Assembly (NCBI GenBank): GCA_016722465.1
Contig: JADKJC010000001.1
Location: forward strand, 372,001-436,000
DNA from: Chitinophagaceae bacterium
GTDB lineage: Bacteria; Bacteroidota; Bacteroidia; Chitinophagales; Chitinophagaceae
Reading direction: 5' to 3'
Length of the DNA: 64,000 nucleotides
A model generated the notes under the pieces. It ran no database searches, had not been told where the DNA came from, and saw nothing but the letters and a program-made list of their open reading frames with translations. Of this stretch, positions 1 through 7,905 are shown piece after piece. The position numbers and the translations under genes are program-made. Position 1 is the first letter of the stretch. The number at the start of each line of letters is the position of its first letter.

Positions 1-3000
1 GTTGGCGCACTGGTTTGGCTAATGTATACCGACCTGTTATTAGCACCGGATACAAATGGATAGCGGCCCGTATTACCCGTTGGGTTAGCGGCATCTACAA
101 TCGTAGCCTGCCCGGTGGCTGTACTGTACCAGCGGCCAAATGAACTACCGTTGGGGAAACCACCAGCGGTGTAGCTCAACGTACCCAGAGCAGCAGTTCC
201 ACCACCTAAAACAAAGGCATTAGAGCCGGTGTTGATCAAACCGGCGGTTTGTGTATAAGTACCGCTTACCGTACCGGCGTTGATGCCAGACAGTAATGAA
301 TTGGCATTAGTGAATGTAATACCGGTAACATTACTATTATTTACAGTAAGGGAAGCAAAGTTTGCAGTAGCAATAATATTAGTGGCTGTTAGTGTAGCGC
401 CTGTTCCGGTACCACCTGATACAGCTTCTCCAATACCCGGCTCCACCGTATAGCCGGTTCCCGGGAATACGTTGGCTACAGAAGTAATGGCACCTGAAGT
501 ATTACCTGTAACTATAAAAGTAGCAGGGCTGGTAAAAGTTCCACCCGCTAATGTTAATATATCACCATTTGTGTAACCGGTACCTCCAGCTACAATCGTA
601 GCAGCAGGCAAGTTATTTCTAAAAATTCCTGAACCGGAAACAGACTGTGCATTTGCAGATGCAGCGCTGGTGGAAGAACCTGACCCGCTTTGCAGGGCAA
701 GCGTACCCGTTGTGGCAATTTCACCATTGTTGATAATATTACCTGCCACGGCTACTGTACCACTGATCCTGTAACGGCCGCTGGTAACAGTAAGGTCGCC
801 CAGTATTTGAACGGTGCTGAACCTGTGCGCCACAAACCTGTTGCGTACATTACCCTGCGAAACTGTATTTACGGTAAAGTTTCCGAAAATCAGCCTTCCG
901 CTTGAAGCAAATGGTTCTACAGAGAATCCATTGGTATTGGCCACCCTTCCTGAGTCGATGGATACACCATCACCCAGTTGCAATGTGTGCCCGGTTGCAG
1001 CAGCAACATCCAATGTAGTGGTGTACCTGAAGGCATCATCAGAAGTAGAAGTGCCTGCATGAGGGTCAACGATGGTTAAAGTACCACCGCTTAATGTTAC
1101 ATTATTGGTCTGCAACCAAACGATTGGAGTACCGGATGCTACAGAAAGTGCCGGGTTACCATTCTGGTTACCGTCCACAACAATATTTCCGCCCGTATGT
1201 GCGAATGTTGAACCGGAAAGGCTGTTGATATTACCATTAACAGCAAGTGTACCACCACTTACAGTAAGTGTACCACTGTTAGACAATAAGTTATTGTTAT
1301 TGCTGGCGCCAATGGTTAATGTATTGCCGGATACCGTTAAACCTGCACCAGCATTCACTACCACGCTTCCTGCAGCTGCACTGGCAGCATTTACAGTTAC
1401 CACATGGGTACTAAGTATTGTTACATTGGAACTGGCCGCCGGAAGTATACCTCCCTGCCAGGTGCTGGTTGATTCCCACGGACCTGTTTGTGCAGACACC
1501 ACCGGAATTTCACTGGCATTGATACCGATATAATTAGTAGTAATGAAATTAGCTGCAGTAATAGCCGTTCTTTGAACGATGGGTGCCAATGTACCGGCCT
1601 GGAAGGTACCGGTGAAAGAAGCAGCCTGCATTAAACGGGCGTTGGTATTTACGGCAGTGTATAAGCCGGTTCCATTGATCGCATAGTCGAAAGTTCCTGT
1701 ACCTGCACCAAATGTAATGGCGTTTACTGCAGGGGTAGTTACCTGCCAGCTTGAATTGGTGCGGCTGTCCACTGTGTAGGCCCCATCTGTAACAGGTGCA
1801 ATGGTACTGAACCCGGCGCCATCGGTATAGGTAACCGCAATTGCACCTTGTGTGCCACCGGTAGTTACCGGCCTGTTCAGGTAGAAGAACCTGTTGGCAC
1901 CTGTACTGCTGATAAACGGATAAGTACCGGCACCTGTTGAAGAAGGTGCAGTTCCCGTTGTGATAGTTGTACCTGCACCGGCAGCGGAAAATTGCCTTGC
2001 AAAGATACTGCCACCAGTGAAGCCGCCTGCGGTGTATGCCAGCGTACCGTTTGTACCGGTAACACCCAGTATAAATGTACCGCCCCCGGTGTTTACATTA
2101 CCGGCAGTAAGTGTTAATGTACCACTTACGGTACCGGAATTTGCCACAGCCGTTCCGGAGAAAGTAACCCCGTTGGTGAGCAATGCATTGCCGGAGAAGG
2201 AAACCCCTGTTACGTTGGTATTGTTAATTAACAATGAAGTGAAACTGGCAGTGGAACTTGCATTGGTGGTATTATTTCTGAATGCACCTGTTCCTCCGAT
2301 TGTTTGTGCCGTAGTTACAGCTAAAGGTGCTGAAGTACTTCCATTACTGAAATCAGCCAGCCCTAATACTGAACCTGATGGTGCGGTAAAGGCTGCACCG
2401 GCATTCACGGTGAGATTACCTCTCAGGAATAAATTAGATGCCCCGATTCTGAACTCTCCATTAGTATTATTGATGGTAAGGTTTCCCAAAATACCCACAG
2501 AACTGCTGGTAAGCACATGACGGTTAGCACCTGAAGCGGAGCCATTCACCACTACAGTTCCCAACTGAGTATAAGATGAACCTGCAAATGTATAAATAAG
2601 GAATCCATTGGTAGAACCACCGGCATCGGTAGAAACACCGTCACCAAAAGTAGTAGTATGCCCAGTACCAAAGTTAGCTGCAACTGAAGCGTTACCCCTG
2701 AAAGCAGCACTGGTAGTGGCAGCAGTAATTGAAGCATGCGGATCAATGATATTTAAGTTGCCACCCGTTACCGTTAGGTTGATGGTGCTGATTGCAAAAA
2801 TACTTGTAGCTGCCGGAACACTGTTTCCTGTAACACCAGCAGCATTACCATCTACATTAATGGTACCACCAGACTGGATGAATGTAGCAGGGGACTGGAT
2901 ATTGATATTACCATTTACAGTAAGTGTACCCGAGCTGATATTTAAAGTAGAAGTGATTGCAGAACCCGTAGCAAAAGTGCTGAATCTTGTAGCACCTGTA

Positions 3001-5039
3001 CCAACGGTTAAAGTACCACCACTGATATTGACCGTACCAACATTACCCATGGTAACACCTGTACCCGTAGTACCTGCAGTTACACTTAATGTGTTGCCGC
3101 TTACAGTAAGTGTACCACTTACAAAAACGGTATTGGCAACAGCGGCAGCGGCATTAACCGTAACTGTATGACCGGCTGCTATCGTTACATTTTCTGTAGA
3201 GAGTGGGGCTACACCTGTACTCCAGGTGGCGCCATCTTCCCATGGGCCAGACTGAACACTTAAAACACCTGCGTCAGCGGCATTGATACCGATTCGGTAG
3301 GTAACAGCTGTACCTAAAAAGCTTGCGGCGGGTATCGCTGTTCTGTTGGCAACCGGTGCAACAGTAGTTCCGGTACCGCTGGCGTGTGTACCCACGGTTG
3401 TTGCTCCCTGTATTACCCTTGGGAAATTAGCACCCGGGGCTGCAGCAGTGGTGAAAGCGCCTTCGCCATTCATATTTACTATATAGGTACCGCCAGTAAT
3501 ACCACTGGTAGTTACGGACCAGTTGGCATTGGTTTGCCTGTTGATGGAATAAACACCATCCGTAATAGCAGCAATCGTAGCAAGGCCAGCTCCATTGGTA
3601 TGCGTTACCGTAATACTTCCTCCTGTAGATAAAGTAGAGGAAGCAATCTGGAAGTTTCTGTTATTTGTCCCTTCTGCAAAAGGCCAGTTACCGGAAGTGG
3701 TACTTGGCAGTGTTGTAGGTAACGAAGTAGTGGCAAGCCATTTCCGGTAACTACCGTTGGAAAAACCACCACTGGTCCAGGAAACTGTACCTGCTGTAGG
3801 GGTGCTTGAACCAGACGAAATAGTATTGGAATTAAGGTTTACCCTGCCGGCGGTAAACGTAAGCGTACCCGGAATTGAAATATTATTAAAACCCCAACTG
3901 ATATTGGAAGTAGCTGAGTTAGTATTGTTGAAAGTAAGATTCCGGATAACGCCCGTATTGAAAGTACCTGTTCCGCTTAAGGTTTGGGCATTAGTACTAA
4001 TAAGGCTCAGGTTACCCGCTGTTCCGGTTCCTACTGAAATATCAATGATACCATCGTTGGTAAGGTTACCATTTAAAATGAGTGTTTTACCGGTTGTACC
4101 CTGGAACACATTCACCGTACCGCCGGAATTTACCTGCGTGTTGCCAAGGACGGTAAAAGAAGTTGGAGTTGCGCTGTAATTTAAAACGCCGGTTCCATTA
4201 ACGGTAAGATTGGTAATTGATAAACCAGTGGTATTTAATGTAACGGTATGCCCGGCATCAATCACTGCATTATCAGCAGCTGCAGGCGGTACACTACCCA
4301 CCCAGGTAGCGGCATCCGTCCAGTTACCGGTTGCTGCAGAAGTAATGGTTGACGGAGCATAAGTAACCAGGTTCACTTCATCAATGGCAGCCGGAGGAAC
4401 AACTATATCAGAGACATCAGATTTCCAGCTGAAACACAGCCGGTAGGTACCGGGGGCCGCTGTGAAAATGATTGTTTCTGCATTATAACTGGTGCTGTTT
4501 AATTTGTACATTCCGCTAACAGCACCAGGGCCTGACACCTGGAAGGTTGACGATACGGCTGTTCCCTGTGCAGGTATAGCCGTTGCAGTAGGTACAAAAA
4601 ACACTTTCATGTTATCCCAGTCACTCGTTGTAGTTCCTTCGCCCCCTACTTTCCATTTAAAATTCAATACAGCCTTCGTTTGTCCAACGGGAACAGTAAC
4701 TGTTTGATAATACAAATGAAGGATGGTGCTTAGTTGAGAATAATTCCAGGTTGTTCCACCGTCGGTAGTAACATAGGCCGCTTTTGTTCCGGCACTTGCA
4801 CCGGGATTAGGAGAAGCAGTACCATTCACCCATGCATCAGTAGCTGCATTTACTGCTGTCCAGTTATTGGCAGCAAGACTAGCACCTTCAAAACCACCGT
4901 CGCCGGCAGCAGATATCAAAGTAGTACTTTGAGAAAAAGATGTGAAGGAAGAAAAAACAGCGATGAAAACAACTACTGTATTAATCATCCAGCTCATTAT
5001 TGTTTTTGTTGCTGGCCTTGAAGCGGTTAACTGTTGCAT
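1..5039 (-). CDS. Giant repetitive secreted surface protein (5' part, C-terminus off the left edge)
   Basis: One open frame runs from ATG 5039 to the left edge without a stop (>1,679 codons). The frame is consistent at both ends. Residues 1-37 form a signal peptide (hydrophobic VVVFIAVFSSF, then FSQ). A GDGGFE motif at 46-51 opens an N-terminal beta-sandwich-like region ending near residue 230. The rest is Thr/Ser/Gly/Asn/Val-rich and poor in charge. A motif G-(N/P)-W-x4-TW-x2-G-x2-P followed by a VTI...HTVTVN strand recurs at about residues 238, 598 and 1186. It resembles a G8-type or beta-helix opening module. Between copies lie blocks such as 'NNR..' and 'TDGxYxxxxxTNxxW', so the protein is built of long imperfect repeats. 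By analogy with this phylum a type IX secretion sorting domain is expected beyond the edge; this is inference. Another in-frame ATG at 5210 would put 57 residues before the signal peptide, so 5039 is preferred. Function is unknown; adhesin-like. Confidence 0.85.
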   Translation of the reverse strand, partial: MQQLTASRPATKTIMSWMINTVVVFIAVFSSFTSFSQSTTLISAAGDGGFEGASLAANNWTAVNAATDAWVNGTASPNPGASAGTKAAYVTTDGGTTWNYSQLSTILHLYYQTVTVPVGQTKAVLNFKWKVGGEGTTTSDWDNMKVFFVPTATAIPAQGTAVSSTFQVSGPGAVSGMYKLNSTSYNAETIIFTAAPGTYRLCFSWKSDVSDIVVPPAAIDEVNLVTYAPSTITSAATGNWTDAATWVGSVPPAAADNAVIDAGHTVTLNTTGLSITNLTVNGTGVLNYSATPTSFTVLGNTQVNSGGTVNVFQGTTGKTLILNGNLTNDGIIDISVGTGTAGNLSLISTNAQTLSGTGTFNTGVIRNLTFNNTNSATSNISWGFNNISIPGTLTFTAGRVNLNSNTISSGSSTPTAGTVSWTSGGFSNGSYRKWLATTSLPTTLPSTTSGNWPFAEGTNNRNFQIASSTLSTGGSITVTHTNGAGLATIAAITDGVYSINRQTNANWSVTTSGITGGTYIVNMNGEGAFTTAAAPGANFPRVIQGATTVGTHASGTGTTVAPVANRTAIPAASFLGTAVTYRIGINAADAGVLSVQSGPWEDGATWSTGVAPLSTENVTIAAGHTVTVNAAAAVANTVFVSGTLTVSGNTLSVTAGTTGTGVTMGNVGTVNISGGTLTVGTGATRFSTFATGSAITSTLNISSGTLTVNGNINIQSPATFIQSGGTINVDGNAAGVTGNSVPAATSIFAISTINLTVTGGNLNIIDPHASITAATTSAAFRGNASVAANFGTGHTTTFGDGVSTDAGGSTNGFLIYTFAGSSYTQLGTVVVNGSASGANRHVLTSSSVGILGNLTINNTNGEFRIGASNLFLRGNLTVNAGAAFTAPSGSVLGLADFSNGSTSAPLAVTTAQTIGGTGAFRNNTTNASSTASFTSLLINNTNVTGVSFSGNALLTNGVTFSGTAVANSGTVSGTLTLTAGNVNTGGGTFILGVTGTNGTLAYTAGGFTGGSIFARQFSAAGAGTTITTGTAPSSTGAGTYPFISSTGANRFFYLNRPVTTGGTQGAIAVTYTDGAGFSTIAPVTDGAYTVDSRTNSSWQVTTPAVNAITFGAGTGTFDYAINGTGLYTAVNTNARLMQAASFTGTFQAGTLAPIVQRTAITAANFITTNYIGINASEIPVVSAQTGPWESTSTWQGGILPAASSNVTILSTHVVTVNAASAAAGSVVVNAGAGLTVSGNTLTIGASNNNNLLSNSGTLTVSGGTLAVNGNINSLSGSTFAHTGGNIVVDGNQNGNPALSVASGTPIVWLQTNNVTLSGGTLTIVDPHAGTSTSDDAFRYTTTLDVAAATGHTLQLGDGVSIDSGRVANTNGFSVEPFASSGRLIFGNFTVNTVSQGNVRNRFVAHRFSTVQILGDLTVTSGRYRISGTVAVAGNIINNGEIATTGTLALQSGSGSSTSAASANAQSVSGSGIFRNNLPAATIVAGGTGYTNGDILTLAGGTFTSPATFIVTGNTSGAITSVANVFPGTGYTVEPGIGEAVSGGTGTGATLTATNIIATANFASLTVNNSNVTGITFTNANSLLSGINAGTVSGTYTQTAGLINTGSNAFVLGGGTAALGTLSYTAGGFPNGSSFGRWYSTATGQATIVDAANPTGNTGRYPFVSGANNRSVYISQTSAP

Positions 5040-5471
5040 TTGTGTCAGGTTTGTATGAATGTATTCAGGTTTCAAATTATTAGCTATATCTGCGGAAGTA
5101 AAAGAAATATTACAACATCGTTTATGAGAACGGGGAGGGGGATTAAGTGTAGCGATTGTTGCCCCGATAAGATTTTTTACAGCTTGTGTAAACACGTAAA
5201 TTTTCCTCATAACTCAGTTAATTAAGTAAATAAATTTTTCAACAGCTGCTCTGAAAAGCACGCTGTTGCTGCATTTTAATTAAGGGGAATACTCGAAATA
5301 ATCTTCAATCGGGATAAGAAAAGGCGGATAGTTTTGGTTTCAATTTGCAAAAACTACAGGCGAATATAAATGTTAATATGAAATTAACAACTTTTTGTTA
5401 AGAATTTTTTTCAGCCATTTTTTTTAGCCGGGAACGATTGCAAAAAAAAACAATTGCTTGATTGTTTTAAA
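5040..5471. other. Intergenic region between the giant surface protein and the GH53 gene
   Basis: This AT-rich stretch must hold the promoter of the surface protein (minus strand) and the end of the GH53 transcript. An inverted repeat TTAACAA/TTGTTAA with a 4-nt loop lies at 5384-5401 and could be a weak terminator. No convincing TAnnTTTG box was fixed. No RNA gene or additional CDS is apparent. Confidence 0.4.
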
Positions 5472-6511
5472 CTACAATTCATTAAAGGCATCCATTGCAA
5501 TGGTAGGTTTACCACTGCTGTCAAATGCCCCAAGCCCATAGCCCTGCCAGTTGTTGTGGCATTCGGGTTCCCAGTAAAAAACACCCAACCCTTTATTGCC
5601 GGGGAGGGATTTGTTTTTGGCGATGATGTCTTTTAAAAAAGCCTTGCAAACTGCGGGCTGGTCAGCGGGCATCCCCACTTCCGAAATCATAATCTCCGAT
5701 CCAAACCGGGTGATCATATCATTCATATTGGCCAGGCACTGAGTTGTAGCTGCCTGCCAGCCTGCTACAGTTGGATACAGAGACATGCCAATGACATCCC
5801 ATTTGGCCCCGTTGTTTTTTAATCCGTCCAGGTTCCAGCGGAATAACCCATTATCAGCGCCATTGGAAATATGAACAATTACTTTGGAACTGCTGCTTAC
5901 TTCCTTTACAGCCTCATACCCTGCTTTTACCAATGCGGCATATTGTGCCATGTGTGCCGATGCCCTACCCTCTTCCCACAGCATGCCGTCATTGGTTTCG
6001 TTGCCCACCTGCACCCATTCGGGGGTAACACCTGCCAGTTTTAATTGGTTCATCACGGCTTTTGTGTGGGTTGCCAATGCATTGATCATATCAGCAAAAG
6101 ACAAGGCTGCCCATACAGCCGGCTTGTACTGGTGGCCGGGATCGGCCCAGGTATCGCTGTAATGAAAATCGATCATGATACGCATGCCTTTATTTTTGGC
6201 ACGTACTGCCTGTGCGGTTACATCATCGGGGCTGCACCATCCTTGAGTTGGGTTTACCCATACTCTCAGGCGAATGGAGTTGATGCCCTTGTCTTTTAAG
6301 AGCTGAATGCAATCCTGCTGTGCACCTGCCATGTTATAAAACTTTACGCCATCATGTTCCATCTGGCTCAGCCAGCCAATGTCTGCACCTTTGGCAAATA
6401 ATGCCGGTGCAGGAACCGGTGGAACAGGATTTGGTGTGGTTGATTTGCTGCAACTGACATTGCCAGCTAGCAGGAGAAAAAAATACTGGCTCTTAAAAAA
6501 ACTGGCTTCAT
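5472..6511 (-). CDS. GH53 arabinogalactan endo-beta-1,4-galactanase, lipoprotein (frameshifted near the N-terminus)
   Basis: The protein matches glycoside hydrolase family 53, which cuts beta-1,4-galactan side chains of pectin. Visible family marks: GADIGWLSQME at the barrel start, NSIRLRVWVNP, MIDFHYSDTWADPG, the acid/base site VQVGNETNDGMLW, and the nucleophile region ISEVGMP. The uninterrupted frame begins at an internal ATG (6362), but GADIGWL lies upstream in the same frame, so the real start is further up. ATG 6511 opens MKPVF in another frame. Adding one T in either of two T7 tracts (plus-strand A runs 6477-6483 or 6495-6501) joins it to LLLAGNVSCSKS, a lipoprotein signal with its cysteine. 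The frame break is therefore probably a sequencing error. A terminator separates this gene from the FAS1 gene upstream. No SusD homologue is nearby, so this is not a classical SusCD locus. Confidence 0.82.
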
Positions 6512-6589
6512 AAATGTGTGGTACAATTAAAAATTAAAGTACTTATTGCAAAATAACAGCACTACTAAGGTACATGATTGCAAAACAAA

Positions 6590-6611
6590 AGCCCCTGAAA
6601 AATCAGGGGCT
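6590..6611 (-). terminator. Intrinsic terminator after the FAS1 gene
   Basis: A perfect 9-bp stem (AGCCCCTGA / TCAGGGGCT) with an AAAA/TTTT loop is followed on the minus strand by TTTTGTTTTG. It lies just below the FAS1 stop and above the GH53 start. Confidence 0.8.
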
Positions 6612-6631
6612 GTATATTTTAAACCAATAAA

Positions 6632-7873
6632 TTATTGTGGCAATAATACCTGGTCAATCTTGTGCATTACCCCATTGATGGAGTGCAGGTCCAGGGTGGT
6701 TACATTGGAAGCCGTAGCATTTCCAACCCCTTTAACTGTTGCGGTAGCCACTACCGCAACACTGGGAGCCAGTGTTGCAAATACAGCCTGAACAGAAACA
6801 CCCGGATGCAGTGCATAAGGCCCGCCGGCAGAATTCACGAGTGTTTTTACAAAAGTGGCTGTTGTTGGAAGATTAACAGAAAATACCCTGATTCCAGGAG
6901 GAGCAAAGCTACCGGACTGTGAACCAAGGATATGGTAAGCTACCACCCCTTTTGCAACAGCGGGTGTAAGTGCAGCAGCCAGTGCAGGACTGATAGCGCC
7001 CGGGTTGGTTAATATTAAAGTTCCATAGGTAGCCACTAAAAAAGCTGCCTGCCCCTGTGCAGTAGCCAGTGGTAAACCCTGAGCTACCAATGCCTGTATG
7101 ATTGCACCGGTAACAAAAGTTTTCATGGCAGCATCTGTTGGTGCAAAGATGGTGAGATTGGCTCCAATAGCAGAAGGGTTAACGGCTGTGTTCAATGCGT
7201 CCTGCAGCCTGCTTCCTGCGGCGACTCCGCTATCTGCCCTTGCAATAGCAGCTTTTAAATAAGTAAGATCGGCATCTGTATTAATCCTGGCCCACAGGTC
7301 TGTGCTTGGAGGAGCAACCACCCTGAATACCTTATGGATTACCCCATTCACTGCCTGGATATCTGTAGCAATGATGGGCACATTATTAACCCATGCCCCC
7401 AATCCGGCACGTACGCTGGGGAAAGTAGTCAGTCTTAATAATGCACTTACTGATGGTGCAGGATTTAATATTGTGGGGTATTGAAAATTAGGGAAAGCAC
7501 CGGGTATGGATGATGCTGCAACTACCTGTGGCACCACGTGATATTTTACAATGCTGGTTACGGTAGCTGAATCCAGGGCTCCAATAACGCCTGCGGATAT
7601 CCCGGATGCGGTAAAGGCTGCATCATCAGGCGCAAATACCGTAAACCTAACCGTTGGTGCGGCAAGTGTTGTAAGCAGTTTCGCTTTTGAGACGGCTGCT
7701 TTTAAAATACTGAAATTGGGATCATCCAGCAAGGTGGCCAATGTTGGTGTAGTGCCCTGAGCCGGCTGTGGATTTGGCACCGGGTCCAGTTCCAGTTTAT
7801 TACAGGCCGAAAAAAATACAGCCCCCATTGCCAACAACAAACCCGTGTTCTTTATGCTGTTAAATATTTTCAT
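6632..7873 (-). CDS. Lipoprotein with two fasciclin (FAS1) domains
   Basis: The 413-residue protein begins with a lipoprotein signal (GAVFFSAC, Cys at about 24) and a Pro-rich linker. Two FAS1 repeats follow, at about residues 45-190 and 195-410. Each shows the family's first conserved strand (TVFAPDDAAF; LTIFAPTDAAM), the central YH motif (YHVVP; YHILG) and the closing block (NGVIHKVFRVV; NGVMHKIDQVL). FAS1 domains mediate adhesion or polymer contact in other organisms; the ligand here is unknown. The start lies 32 nt after the TonB-dependent receptor, so the two are probably co-transcribed and may form an outer-membrane receptor with a surface partner, in the place a SusD would take. The gene ends in a strong terminator. 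Confidence 0.9.
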   Translation of the reverse strand: MKIFNSIKNTGLLLAMGAVFFSACNKLELDPVPNPQPAQGTTPTLATLLDDPNFSILKAAVSKAKLLTTLAAPTVRFTVFAPDDAAFTASGISAGVIGALDSATVTSIVKYHVVPQVVAASSIPGAFPNFQYPTILNPAPSVSALLRLTTFPSVRAGLGAWVNNVPIIATDIQAVNGVIHKVFRVVAPPSTDLWARINTDADLTYLKAAIARADSGVAAGSRLQDALNTAVNPSAIGANLTIFAPTDAAMKTFVTGAIIQALVAQGLPLATAQGQAAFLVATYGTLILTNPGAISPALAAALTPAVAKGVVAYHILGSQSGSFAPPGIRVFSVNLPTTATFVKTLVNSAGGPYALHPGVSVQAVFATLAPSVAVVATATVKGVGNATASNVTTLDLHSINGVMHKIDQVLLPQ

Positions 7874-7905
7874 ATTTTAATGTTTTAAAAAGTAGTTGAT
7901 AAATG

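Noticed and set aside
690..4707. Several plus-strand ORFs of 60-190 codons rich in Pro, Val and Leu
   Set aside because: They are antisense shadows of the continuous minus-strand surface-protein frame.
5040..5210. Upstream ATG at 5210 for the giant surface protein
   Set aside because: It is in frame, but it would place 57 polar residues before a good signal peptide.
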